Assembly (NCBI GenBank): GCA_902789725.1
Contig: CADAPC010000001.1
Coordinates: 62,001 to 126,000, forward strand
Length of the DNA: 64,000 bases
Origin: an uncultured Bacteroidales bacterium
GTDB taxonomy: Bacteria; Bacteroidota; Bacteroidia; Bacteroidales; Bacteroidaceae
Reading direction: 5' to 3'
Position 1 is the stretch's first letter. Every line of letters begins with the position of its first letter. The notes below the pieces were generated by a model. It did not search any database. It worked only from the letters and a program-made list of their open reading frames with translations, and had not been told where the DNA came from. This document shows positions 34,182 to 42,889 of this stretch, piece after piece. A program made the position numbers and the translations under genes.

Positions 34182-36770
34182 TTATTCTTGTGAGTTAGTT
34201 GATTCAGAAGGATCGGTTGTGACTTCCGTCTCGTCAATTTGTTCCTCAGGCTCTTCTGAATGTTCCACCACGCATACGGAGCTGATAACGTCGTTCCGCT
34301 TCTGAATGTCGATGAGTTTGACACCCTGTGTGTTGCGTGAGGATTTCTTGATGTCCTGGACGGCGAGGCGGATGGTAACACCGCTCTTGTTGATAATCAT
34401 GATGTCTTCATCCTCCAACACTTTCTTGATGGCAACAAGCTTGCCTGTCTTTTCTGTAATGTTGATGGTTTTGACACCTTTGCCATTACGGTTCGTAATG
34501 CGGTATTCGCCAATGGTGGAACGTTTGCCAACTCCCTTTTCGGATAGAACGAGAATAGTGGGCATGTCAGGGTAGAGAGTTTCTTCTGTCCCTTCTTCTG
34601 TGTTCTCTTCCACGTTTTCATCGTATCCTTCAGGCTTGGTGAGTGCAATCATGCCAACGATATGGTCTTCTGGGTCATTTTCGTCGAGTCGCATGGCTTT
34701 CACACCGGTTGCGCCACGTCCCATATTGCGGACGGTGCTTTCGTTGAAGCGGATAGCGCGGCCATTGCGGTTGGCAATGAGGATTTCGTCCTTGCCGCTT
34801 GTGAGGAGCACATCTACGACCTCGTCGCCCTCGTTGAGATTGATGGCAATGATGCCATTGTTGCGTGGGCGTGAATAGTTGACGAAGGCTGTCTTCTTAA
34901 TGATGCCTTGGCGGGTGCAGAAGATGAGGTTGTGGGTGTTCACCCATTCCTCGTCGTTGATGTTTTCGATGCAGATGAAAGCCGTCACCTTGTCGTCGCT
35001 GTCGATATTGAGCAAATTCTGGATGGCACGTCCCTTATCGGTACGAGAACCTTCAGGGATGTTATACACCTTCATCCAGAAGCAACGGCCCTTTTGTGTG
35101 AAGAACATCATTGTGTTATGGGTGTTGGCAGGATAGATGAACTCGATGAAGTCCTTGTCTCGTGCAGTACCTCCCTTCACGCCGATGCCACCACGGGCTT
35201 GCGTACGGAACTCTGTGAGGGTGGTGCGCTTGATGTACCCAAGATGGCTGACAGTTACCACCACTTCTTCTTTGGCATAGAACTGCTCAGGGTCGAAGTT
35301 CTCGCTGGCGGTAAGGTCTATTTCTGTCTTGCGCTCGTCGCCCCACTTTTCCTTTACCTCAAGGAGTTCGTCCTTCATCACCTTGCGGCAAAGTGCATCG
35401 TCGGTGAGGATTTGCTCCAAGTAGGCAATGAGTTTCTGTAGTTCGTCATATTCGGCATGAAGTTTGTCTTGTTCCAGTCCTGTGAGGGCACGCAGGCGCA
35501 TATTGACGATTTCGCGGGCTTGGATTTCGTCGAGGTTGAAACGAACCATCAGGTTGTCCATCGCCTCTTGTGGACTTTTTGCTGCACGGATGATGTGTAC
35601 TACCTCGTCGATGTTGTCGCTGGCAATAATGAGGCCTTCCAGAATGTGTGAGCGTTCTTCGGCCTTGCGCTTGTCATATTGTGTGCGTCGAATCACCACG
35701 TCATGCCGGTGGTTGACGAAGTAACGGATGCAGTCCTTAAGAGAGAGTTGCTTCGGACGACGGTCGGCTATGGCAATGCAGTTCACGGCAAAAGTGCTCT
35801 GCAGGTCGGTGAGTTTGAAAAGTTTATTGCGCACCACGTTGGCATTGGCCTCGCGCTTGATGTCGATGACGATGCGCATGCCCTCTCGGTCCGATTCATC
35901 GTTCACATTGCTGATGCCGTCAATCTTCTTTTCGTTGACCAGTGCTGCAATCTTCTTGATGAGTTCTGACTTGTTGACGTTGTAGGGAATCTCGCTTACA
36001 ATAATCTTGTCGTGAGTCCCTTCAGTCTCAATTTCTGTTTTCGAACGAATTACGATGCGACCACGTCCTGTTTCGTATGCTTCCCTGATGCCATCCACAC
36101 CGCAGATGATGCCGCCTGTTGGGAAGTCGGGGCCTTTGATGTATTGCATCAGGTCAGTGCTGGTCAGTTCGGGGTTGTCGATGTAGGCAACGCATCCGTC
36201 GATCACTTCGGACAGGTTGTGGGTGGGAATGTTGGTAGCCATACCAACGGCGATACCTGTAGCACCGTTGACAAGCAGGTTGGGAATACGAGTGGGGAGT
36301 ACGGTAGGTTCCTTTTCTGAGTTGTCGAAGTTATCTACCATATCTACCGTTTCCTTGTCGATGTCTTGCAGCATGGCCTCGCCCAGGCGGCTAAGGCGTG
36401 CCTCTGTGTAACGCATGGCGGCTGCACCATCGCCATCGACGGAGCCAAAGTTGCCCTGTCCGTCCACGAGGGTGTAGCGCATGGCCCACGGCTGAGCCAG
36501 GCGTACGAGGGCACCATATACCGATGAGTCACCGTGTGGGTGCAAGTGACCAAGCACATCGCCCACGATACGTGCACATTTTACAGTTGGTTTGTCTGAG
36601 GTGTTGCCATGCTTATCCATTGAATAGAGGATGCGGCGGTGTACAGGTTTGAAACCATCACGAACTTCAGGAAGGGCACGAGCTACAATAACTGACATTG
36701 AATAGTCAATGTAGCTCTTCTTCATGGTTTCGTTGATTTCAACTTTAATGATTCTGTCTTGATCTTCCAT
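34182..36770 (-). CDS. gyrA: DNA gyrase subunit A
   Basis: 862 aa. Catalytic Tyr121 in [11 protein letters not shown] attacks DNA to make the covalent double-strand break; the winged-helix region [23 protein letters not shown] opens the protein; the C-terminal beta-pinwheel has a GyrA-box-like [10 protein letters not shown] near residue 526 and ends in an acidic tail rich in Glu and Thr. With GyrB it introduces negative supercoils. In the quinolone-determining region [10 protein letters not shown], Ser82 matches E. coli Ser83, while Gly86 replaces E. coli Asp87; I cannot tell whether Gly is normal for the genus. Promoter at 36803-36811; co-transcribed with the TPR gene. Confidence 0.98.
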   Translation of the reverse strand: MEDQDRIIKVEINETMKKSYIDYSMSVIVARALPEVRDGFKPVHRRILYSMDKHGNTSDKPTVKCARIVGDVLGHLHPHGDSSVYGALVRLAQPWAMRYTLVDGQGNFGSVDGDGAAAMRYTEARLSRLGEAMLQDIDKETVDMVDNFDNSEKEPTVLPTRIPNLLVNGATGIAVGMATNIPTHNLSEVIDGCVAYIDNPELTSTDLMQYIKGPDFPTGGIICGVDGIREAYETGRGRIVIRSKTEIETEGTHDKIIVSEIPYNVNKSELIKKIAALVNEKKIDGISNVNDESDREGMRIVIDIKREANANVVRNKLFKLTDLQSTFAVNCIAIADRRPKQLSLKDCIRYFVNHRHDVVIRRTQYDKRKAEERSHILEGLIIASDNIDEVVHIIRAAKSPQEAMDNLMVRFNLDEIQAREIVNMRLRALTGLEQDKLHAEYDELQKLIAYLEQILTDDALCRKVMKDELLEVKEKWGDERKTEIDLTASENFDPEQFYAKEEVVVTVSHLGYIKRTTLTEFRTQARGGIGVKGGTARDKDFIEFIYPANTHNTMMFFTQKGRCFWMKVYNIPEGSRTDKGRAIQNLLNIDSDDKVTAFICIENINDEEWVNTHNLIFCTRQGIIKKTAFVNYSRPRNNGIIAINLNEGDEVVDVLLTSGKDEILIANRNGRAIRFNESTVRNMGRGATGVKAMRLDENDPEDHIVGMIALTKPEGYDENVEENTEEGTEETLYPDMPTILVLSEKGVGKRSTIGEYRITNRNGKGVKTINITEKTGKLVAIKKVLEDEDIMIINKSGVTIRLAVQDIKKSSRNTQGVKLIDIQKRNDVISSVCVVEHSEEPEEQIDETEVTTDPSESTNSQE

Positions 36771-36802
36771 TAATCAGTTTCTCTTATATATTAAATATGT
36801 GT

Positions 36803-36811
36803 ACAAAGGTA
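36803..36811 (-). promoter_or_regulatory. -7 box of gyrA
   Basis: Minus strand TACCTTTGT, about 33 nt before the ATG. Confidence 0.65.
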
Positions 36812-36903
36812 CTACTTAATTCTGACATGGAGAAGGGGAAAGGACTTTTTTAACCCGTCTTTGTATGAAAAAACTTTAAATTTGGCTCAAAAAAGGGGCG
36901 TTT

Positions 36904-36958
36904 TGTGCTTTTAAGTTCATTATCGGGGGTGTGCCGATGATGAACTTAAAAGAGCACA
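36904..36958. terminator. Long hairpin between kdsB and gyrA
   Basis: An 18-bp stem (core TTTTAAGTTCAT with ATGAACTTAAAA, then TATCGG/CCGATG with one wobble) extended by TGTGC/GCACA after a 2-nt bulge, 23 bp in all, loop of 7. It lies 85 nt past the kdsB stop on the minus strand; a T-run (CCCCTTTTTT) follows about 20 nt later rather than at once. Probably ends the PBP1A-kdsB message, but unusually long for that. Confidence 0.6.
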
Positions 36959-37042
36959 GGGGGCATGGGAGAGCCTGTTTTAGCGTATTGGATGGAATCC
37001 CCTCCTGTTGAAGGGTGGTGGAGTGTTTGCAAACTTTTTTGT

Positions 37043-37801
37043 TTACTTTTTCAGTTGATTTTGTAAGAACTGTTCTGCCTTCTGCAGGTCTTTGGGTGTG
37101 TCTATTCCGATGGTTTCGATATGGCTGATGCCTACCTTAATCTTGTAGCCATTCTCCAACCAGCGCAGTTGTTCTAATGATTCTGCCAACTCGAGGCTCG
37201 ACTGAGGGAGTGAGGTGATGGCTTTTAGCACCTTTGCCCGATAGGCATAGAGGCCAATGTGCTTGTAGTAGGTGTGACCTTTCAACCATTCTTCCTTGTC
37301 CTTGCTGCGCGTGAATGGGATGATGCTCCGAGAGAAATAGAGTGCCTCCATCTTTTTGTTGACCACCACCTTGGGTGAATTGGCATTCTCTAAAGCTGCA
37401 AATCCATCTTCGGGTACAAACGGTTTCACCAGAGTGGCAATGTCAACACTTTCGTCATCAAAGCAGGTGCGGATGGCTTCCAGTTGTTGGGCTTGAATGA
37501 AGGGTTCGTCGCCTTGAATGTTGACTACCACGTCGAAGCCTGCACCTACTTTGGTAAAGGCTTCCTGTACACGGTCCGTTCCGCTTTTGTGATTTACGCT
37601 TGTCATGACGGCTTTTCCTCCAAAGACATGTACGGCATTCAGAATGCGTTCATCGTCGGTGGCTACACACACATCGTCCAGCACACCTTCCACTTGCTTG
37701 TACACTCTTTCAATCACAGTCTTGCCACCTAGCATAGCCAAGGGCTTGGCTGGAAATCGGGTGGAAGCATATCTGGCAGGAATAATTCCAATAAATTTCA
37801 T
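37043..37801 (-). CDS. kdsB: 3-deoxy-manno-octulosonate cytidylyltransferase (CMP-KDO synthetase)
   Basis: 252 aa. The N-terminal IIPARYASTRFPAKPLA is the nucleotidyltransferase signature; VNIQGDEPFI, CVATDDERI and the late SIPHIETIGIDTPKDLQKA-like stretch (GISHIETIGIDTPKDL) are characteristic of KdsB. It activates KDO with CTP for lipid A core assembly in the cytoplasm. It is 63 bp downstream of the PBP1A gene on the same strand, likely one transcript. Confidence 0.97.
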   Translation of the reverse strand: MKFIGIIPARYASTRFPAKPLAMLGGKTVIERVYKQVEGVLDDVCVATDDERILNAVHVFGGKAVMTSVNHKSGTDRVQEAFTKVGAGFDVVVNIQGDEPFIQAQQLEAIRTCFDDESVDIATLVKPFVPEDGFAALENANSPKVVVNKKMEALYFSRSIIPFTRSKDKEEWLKGHTYYKHIGLYAYRAKVLKAITSLPQSSLELAESLEQLRWLENGYKIKVGISHIETIGIDTPKDLQKAEQFLQNQLKK

Positions 37802-37864
37802 CGTTGTTTATATGGGTTATTAATTATCTGTTCGATTGGTTTTCATTTGCCTGTAAGGGTGGGA

Positions 37865-40276
37865 TTAGAAGAACTCCTCGTCATATTCTACGGGGTCTTC
37901 TTCCACTGGGTGCAATATGGATTCCGCACTGGGTAATTCCATAAGCTCGTTGTCGCAAGGCTGATAATCTTCAGGAATGTTGAATTTGTCCTTCTCTCCT
38001 ATGCCAAAAAGCTTGCTGTCATAAATTTTGCGCATCAGTTTGCCAAAAATAGGCAGAGCGGCACGGGCACCTTGTCCGAAGGCCATGCTGCCGAAGTGTA
38101 TGTCACGGTCTTCACCGCCCACCCAGCTGGCAACAACCAGTTTGGGGCAGAAGCCGATGAACCAGCCGTCGGCATTGCTGTTGGTCGTACCTGTCTTTCC
38201 GCCCAATTCACCACTGATGTGGTAGGCACCTCCACGCAGAGCGCGACCCGTACCTTCGTTGATGACCGCCTTGAGCATGTAAATCATCTGGTAAGCTTTT
38301 TCTTTCGACAGCACCTCGTTCATGCGCGGCGTGAAGTTGGCAATGATGTTGCCTTCTGGGTCTTCAATGCGAGTGACGAGCAGGGGAGAGTAGTGGATGC
38401 CCATACTTGGGAAGATGGTGTAGGCACTTGCCATTTCACCAATGCTCACGTCGCCCGAACCTAATGCGATGGTCAGGTTGGGTTGGAAGGTGTAGGTGGA
38501 GATTTTCAGTTGCTTGTCAAGGTAGTCGATAAAGTTCTGCGGGCGGATGAGGTTCAGTAAATAGACCGAAGCGTGGTTGTTGGAGTGGGCCAATGCTGTC
38601 TTTAGCGGCACCATGCCCAGAGCGCCTCCCTTGGGTGTCCATCCACCATAGTTTTTCGGACTTGCATCCACTACATCGCAAGGTGTGAATCCTTGGCTGG
38701 AAAGTGCCAACGAATAGAGCAGCGGTTTGATGGTGGAACCCACTTGGCGATGTCCTCCGCCCAGAACGTTGTCGTACATGAAGTGGTCAAAGTCCAATCC
38801 TGGCACATATGCTTTCACTTGTCCGTTCATGGGATCGATGGCACAAACCGATGCACGGAGGAATTTCTTATAATAAATAATGGAGTCGCGTGGACTCATG
38901 TTCACCTCCACCATATCGGGGTTGTCGTACGAACTGCCGTATTTGAACAACCGCATGTCTGTGGGGACGGTAAAAGCCTTCATGATGTCTTCATCGCTCA
39001 TTCCGTCAGCTTTCATCACACGGTAGCGTTCGCTCTGGCGCACATAGCGGTCGATGATTTTGTTCATCTTCTCTATCGTCATCGACTTGTAAGGGCCTGT
39101 CTTAGAGTACTTGATTTCGCGTTCGAACGCTGGTTGCAGATATTGTGCCACATGTTCAAAGAGAGCTTCCTCTGCCATCTTCTGCATGCGGGTGTCAATG
39201 CTGGTGAAGATTTTCAGACCGTCGGTGTAGATGTTGTAGTGCGATCCGTCCTTCTTGGTGTTCTTGTTGCACCACCCGTACAGAGGGTCTGTCTCCCACG
39301 CTACAGAATCGTCGTGGTACTGCTGTCCTTGCCAAGAAGCATACTGGCTGCGTTCTGGGCGTTTGGCCATCATAATGCGCCGTAGGTGTTCGCGGAAATA
39401 AGGGGCTGCACCTTCCTTATGCGACATGATTTTAGGTTTAGAAAGGATGGAGAGTGGCTGATTCTTAACTTGATTCATTTCAGCCTTGGTAATATATCCA
39501 GCTTTTTCCATCTGCGAAAGTACCACGTTGCGGCGTTCCAGACATCGTTCGCTGGGAGTGTACTGCCCATTCTGTTTGCGGTAGGGATTGTAGAGCGAAG
39601 GGTTTTTGCACATGCCCACAATCATAGCGCATTCGTTCAGATTGAGGTCGATGGGGTTTTTGTCGAAATAAGTGCGACAGGCATTCTTAATGCCAACTCC
39701 AGTGTAGAGAAAGTCGAAGTAGTTGAGGTACATGGTGATGATTTCCTCCTTGGTGTAGTAGCGCTCCAGCTGCACAGCGATGAACCATTCGATGGGTTTC
39801 TGCATCATGCGTTTACCGTCGGTCTTTGCCACGTCCGAGTATAGCTGCTTGGCCAACTGCTGCGTGATGGTGGAGCCACCACCGGCACTGCGTTGTCCCA
39901 TCATTAGTCGTTTCACCACTGCACGTCCGATGGCTTTCACGTCAATGCCCGAATGTTCGTAGAAGCGGGCGTCTTCAGTTGCCACTAATGCTTTGATGAG
40001 ATTGTCTGGCAGCGAGTCGTAAGTAACCATCACACGGTTTTCGCTTGCGTAGCTCCATGTGCCGATGAGTTTGTTGTCGGATGAATATATGCGTGAAGCA
40101 TATTTATTGATAGGATTCTGTAGGTCGCTCACAGGGGGCAGTTTGCCCAACCACCCTTGCGAGATGGCAAACACTCCGAAAAACATCAGAAAGATGATGA
40201 TACCAGTTGCTATCCACCATTTGCGAATGGCTTTGTTCATACTTGCCATTTCGTCGTTTTTCTTGATGATACCCAT
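37865..40276 (-). CDS. Class A penicillin-binding protein (PBP1A)
   Basis: 803 aa. A cytoplasmic start, one membrane helix (WWIATGIIIFLMFFGVFAI, about 20-38), then the GT51 glycosyltransferase domain with catalytic Glu101 in VATEDARFYEHSG and GGGSTITQQLAKQLY; an ODD-like insert; then the transpeptidase domain with STIK (Ser near residue 512), a SNN motif (AHSNNHAS) and KTGTT near 694. It polymerises and cross-links peptidoglycan from the inner-membrane outer face. The acidic C-terminus (EEDPVEYDEEFF) is short. A methionine at residue 13 could be an alternative start. Operon with kdsB. Confidence 0.95.
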   Translation of the reverse strand: MGIIKKNDEMASMNKAIRKWWIATGIIIFLMFFGVFAISQGWLGKLPPVSDLQNPINKYASRIYSSDNKLIGTWSYASENRVMVTYDSLPDNLIKALVATEDARFYEHSGIDVKAIGRAVVKRLMMGQRSAGGGSTITQQLAKQLYSDVAKTDGKRMMQKPIEWFIAVQLERYYTKEEIITMYLNYFDFLYTGVGIKNACRTYFDKNPIDLNLNECAMIVGMCKNPSLYNPYRKQNGQYTPSERCLERRNVVLSQMEKAGYITKAEMNQVKNQPLSILSKPKIMSHKEGAAPYFREHLRRIMMAKRPERSQYASWQGQQYHDDSVAWETDPLYGWCNKNTKKDGSHYNIYTDGLKIFTSIDTRMQKMAEEALFEHVAQYLQPAFEREIKYSKTGPYKSMTIEKMNKIIDRYVRQSERYRVMKADGMSDEDIMKAFTVPTDMRLFKYGSSYDNPDMVEVNMSPRDSIIYYKKFLRASVCAIDPMNGQVKAYVPGLDFDHFMYDNVLGGGHRQVGSTIKPLLYSLALSSQGFTPCDVVDASPKNYGGWTPKGGALGMVPLKTALAHSNNHASVYLLNLIRPQNFIDYLDKQLKISTYTFQPNLTIALGSGDVSIGEMASAYTIFPSMGIHYSPLLVTRIEDPEGNIIANFTPRMNEVLSKEKAYQMIYMLKAVINEGTGRALRGGAYHISGELGGKTGTTNSNADGWFIGFCPKLVVASWVGGEDRDIHFGSMAFGQGARAALPIFGKLMRKIYDSKLFGIGEKDKFNIPEDYQPCDNELMELPSAESILHPVEEDPVEYDEEFF

Positions 40277-40327
40277 TTTTTCTTTGTATAGTTACGGTAT
40301 GATTTTTGTTGTTACATGTTATGTGGT

Positions 40328-40336
40328 GCAAAGATA
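40328..40336 (-). promoter_or_regulatory. -7 box of PBP1A-kdsB
   Basis: Minus strand TATCTTTGC, 52 nt before the ATG. Confidence 0.65.
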
Positions 40337-40472
40337 CAGCAAATTCTTGAAACGTGAAAAGGAAAAGGCGAAAAGGTGTTCGTTTAGCACCGAAATGAGG
40401 GCGGAAATGATTTTGAACCACAAAAAAAAGTAAAAAAAGCACAAAAAAATTCGTTCTGATAGAAAAAAGCCT

Positions 40473-40481
40473 TATATTTGC
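40473..40481 (+). promoter_or_regulatory. -7 box of the CMD-family gene
   Basis: TATATTTGC, 32 nt before the ATG; about 20 bp upstream is only a weak -33 (TTCG). Confidence 0.65.
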
Positions 40482-40512
40482 AAAATCAATCTAACAATTA
40501 TCAGTATCAACC

Positions 40513-41292
40513 ATGAAGGAAGTAATGATTAGTGAATATGCGCGCCAGCAGATACGTAAGCTGTTTTCGCAGCGCAATTCGGTCAACACATTGAAGCGTG
40601 ACCCTGAATTAACTCGCATTTTTGACAACTTCGCTTTCGACGAGGCTTTGAAGCTGACGGAGGAGCCCGTGCTGGAAAAAACTCGTTGTATGTGCATTTT
40701 GGCAAGCACCATTGGTTGTAATGCCATGCGTCAATTTAAAGTATATGTGGATGTATGCCTCAATGTGGGTGTGAAACCGCGTGAGATTCGCGAGGTCATC
40801 TACCAGACGGTGCCTTACGTGGGATTCTCGAAGATGATAGATTTCCTCTTAGAGATGAACGAAGTGTTTGATGACAACGACATTAAGTTGCCGCTAAAAG
40901 ATCAGAGTACTACTACGGCTGAAAACCGTAGAGAGAAAGGTCGTGAGTACATTGACGGCATTTTCGGTCCAGGCACTGCCGACAGGATGGAAAAAGAAGT
41001 GCCCAAGGGGCAGGAGCACATTGTGGAGTTTTTGGAGAGCTACTGCTTTGGTGACTTCTACACCCGCAATGGCATCGACATGCAGCATCGCGAACTGGTC
41101 ACTTTCTGCCTGTTGGCCTCAATGGGTGTGGCTCAGCCTCAACTAGAGAGTCATGGCTTTGGATGTAAAAACATGAAGATTAGCAAGAAGGAGATGGTGG
41201 CTGTGCTGACAGGCATGTTGCCTTACATTGGTTTCCCTAAAACACTTAACGCCATGACTGCCATCAATAAGGCTTACCCTGAAGACGAGTAG
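40513..41292 (+). CDS. Carboxymuconolactone decarboxylase-family protein, two-domain
   Basis: 259 aa with two tandem CMD/AhpD-like helical domains. The first has RCMCILASTIGCNAMRQFKVYVDVCLNVGVKPREIREVIYQTVPYVGF, the second RELVTFCLLASMGVAQPQLESHGFGCKNMKISKKEMVAVLTGMLPYIGF. The redox CxxC of AhpD is not evident; the first domain keeps a CMC triplet. Family members range from decarboxylases of aromatic catabolism to peroxidase partners, and Bacteroidales copies are usually of unknown role. No signal peptide, so cytoplasmic. A single-gene unit divergent from PBP1A. Confidence 0.88.
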   Translation: MKEVMISEYARQQIRKLFSQRNSVNTLKRDPELTRIFDNFAFDEALKLTEEPVLEKTRCMCILASTIGCNAMRQFKVYVDVCLNVGVKPREIREVIYQTVPYVGFSKMIDFLLEMNEVFDDNDIKLPLKDQSTTTAENRREKGREYIDGIFGPGTADRMEKEVPKGQEHIVEFLESYCFGDFYTRNGIDMQHRELVTFCLLASMGVAQPQLESHGFGCKNMKISKKEMVAVLTGMLPYIGFPKTLNAMTAINKAYPEDE

Positions 41293-41302
41293 TAAAAGAC
41301 AA

Positions 41303-41327
41303 AAGTGTGGGGGGCGTCTCCACACTT
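41303..41327. terminator. Hairpin between convergent CMD and HAD genes
   Basis: AAGTGTGG and CCACACTT pair over 8 bp around a G-rich loop in the 33-bp gap; the right arm touches the HAD stop codon. Probably a shared transcript end. Confidence 0.5.
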
Positions 41328-42147
41328 AAAGTACGAATTTTTCTATTGCAATAGCTATGCCGTCGGCTTCATTACTCTCTGTGACGAAGTCGGCGGCTTC
41401 TTTCACCACCTGCTGTGCATTGTCCATCGCCACGCCAAGACCTGCAAAGCGAATCATTCCCACATCGTTAAAACCGTCGCCAAATGCCATCAGCTCTTCG
41501 CGTTGCAACCTCAGATGGTTGAGTAGCACGGCCAGCCCTTTGGCTTTCTCGATGCCTTGGGGCACAACCTCAAGGAAGAAGGGCTCGCTGCGGAAGGCTT
41601 CGGCCTTTCCGTTCAGCATGGGCACCATTTCCAATTCGAGCTGGTGCAAAGGTTCTGGGTCACCAACAATCATGCATTTGGAAATAGGGTAAGTGATTTC
41701 TGCCTGAAAATCTTTCACTTCCTGCACAGGCATCTTGTTTCGCATCGAAGTGAACTGCACGTAGGCATTTTCAACTGTTTTTTTACCTTCAGCCACGATG
41801 TGGTCGCCCACATAAGTCAGGATGCTGAAACCATGCTTGCGTGTGCAATCGCACAGATAGGGTAGCACTGCCTCATCTAACTGTTTGGCATAAATCTCCT
41901 CCTTCGTGTCCCATTGGCAGATGTCGCCTCCGTTGTAACTCACCACGAATCCTCCGAACTTTCCCAATTGCAGGGTCTCCGCATGGGGGGCAATACCATA
42001 GGCGGGTCGGCCAGAGCAGATGCACACCTTCACTCCGCGCTCTTGCACCCTCATGAGCGCATCCAATGTGCGTGGCGAAATGTGTTGGTCGCTCCTCACT
42101 AATGTGCCATCAATGTCAATGGCTATGAGCTTGTATTGATTTCTCAT
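41326..42147 (-). CDS. Cof-type HAD-IIB phosphatase
   Basis: 273 aa from the ATG at 42147 (MRNQYKLIAIDIDGTLV); 62 upstream codons are open but contain the promoter and no HAD sequence. Motif I DIDGTL with nucleophile Asp11 and Asp13, motif II in CICSGRP, Lys of motif III in the IEKAKGLAVLLNHL segment, motif IV GDGFNDVGMIRFAG. A C2B cap domain lies between motifs II and III. It dephosphorylates small phosphorylated metabolites such as sugar phosphates or cofactors; the substrate is not predictable. Confidence 0.93.
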   Translation of the reverse strand: MRNQYKLIAIDIDGTLVRSDQHISPRTLDALMRVQERGVKVCICSGRPAYGIAPHAETLQLGKFGGFVVSYNGGDICQWDTKEEIYAKQLDEAVLPYLCDCTRKHGFSILTYVGDHIVAEGKKTVENAYVQFTSMRNKMPVQEVKDFQAEITYPISKCMIVGDPEPLHQLELEMVPMLNGKAEAFRSEPFFLEVVPQGIEKAKGLAVLLNHLRLQREELMAFGDGFNDVGMIRFAGLGVAMDNAQQVVKEAADFVTESNEADGIAIAIEKFVL

Positions 42148-42177
42148 TCTTCTTTTGCTGTTGCGTTTGTTTTTGCT

Positions 42178-42186
42178 GCAAAGGTA
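42178..42186 (-). promoter_or_regulatory. -7 box of the HAD phosphatase gene
   Basis: Minus strand TACCTTTGC, 31 nt before the ATG at 42147; it confirms that start. Confidence 0.75.
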
Positions 42187-42238
42187 CGATATTTTCTTGA
42201 ACAAACCATCTGATGGAGGAAAGAATTTACGGAGGGGG

Positions 42239-42270
42239 TACCTCGCTATTACCTCGCTATTACCTCGCAT
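42239..42270. repeat. 11-bp tandem array (TACCTCGCTAT)
   Basis: TACCTCGCTAT at 42239-42249, again at 42250-42260, then TACCTCGCAT at 42261-42270. It lies between divergent promoters of the HAD gene and the small secreted protein gene. Confidence 0.85.
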
Positions 42271-42385
42271 CGGAATTATAGAGAGAAAAAGCGAGACAAT
42301 ATAGGGGGGAAAAGTGTGTATGGGAGGCACCAACCCTGTTGAAAATGCTTTTTTCTGTTCAATATCTAAAGAACTTGGTGGTTTT

Positions 42386-42418
42386 CTTGTTTTTGTGCTT
42401 GTTTAGTCGTACCTTTGC
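42386..42418 (+). promoter_or_regulatory. Promoter of the 137-aa secreted protein gene
   Basis: -33 CTTG (42386-42389), 20-bp spacer, -7 TACCTTTGC (42410-42418), 21 nt before the ATG at 42439. Confidence 0.7.
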
Positions 42419-42438
42419 CCCGTAAATTGAAAGGCAGT

Positions 42439-42852
42439 ATGTTTATGCGAAAAGTAATTTTATCAGCCATGCTGGCCGCAGTAGCCATGGTCGCTTCGGC
42501 TCAGGAACAGTTCCAAGGCATGTTTGAGTGCGAGGCACTGAAGGCGACGATGGTGATTAACCTGACAGAGAAGAACATCACGCTCAAGGACTTTGAGGGT
42601 GAGGACACTTACGGTTATGTGAAGGGCAACCTGAATGGTACGTGGGTGATTCTGAAAGTGAAAAAGGTGGAGGAGAAGAAGGCTTTGGTGCGCATGGTGA
42701 GCGACATTGGTTATGATGCTCAGGATGTAGAACTTCGTTTGACAGATGAAGGACACATTGAGCTGAAACTCTCGGGCGACCAGGTGATGAAGACCACCGA
42801 GAAAGGTAAGTATGTGAAGATGCCGAAAGTGGCCGTCTTCAAGAAAAAATGA
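42439..42852 (+). CDS. Small secreted protein of unknown function
   Basis: 137 aa from the ATG at 42439, or 135 aa from the ATG at 42445; the open frame before them overlaps the promoter. A signal peptide (MRKVILSAMLAAVAMVASAQ) is followed by an all-beta, lysine-rich domain (FECEALKATMVINLTEKNITLKDFEGEDTYGYVKGNL) resembling a small lipocalin-like or YbjP-like barrel, but I do not recognise the family. No lipobox. Its stop lies 38 bp before the helicase start on the same strand, so it may be co-transcribed. Confidence 0.7.
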   Translation: MFMRKVILSAMLAAVAMVASAQEQFQGMFECEALKATMVINLTEKNITLKDFEGEDTYGYVKGNLNGTWVILKVKKVEEKKALVRMVSDIGYDAQDVELRLTDEGHIELKLSGDQVMKTTEKGKYVKMPKVAVFKKK

Positions 42853-42889
42853 AATGGGCGAAAGCGCATGAAACAGACATATTGAAGTT

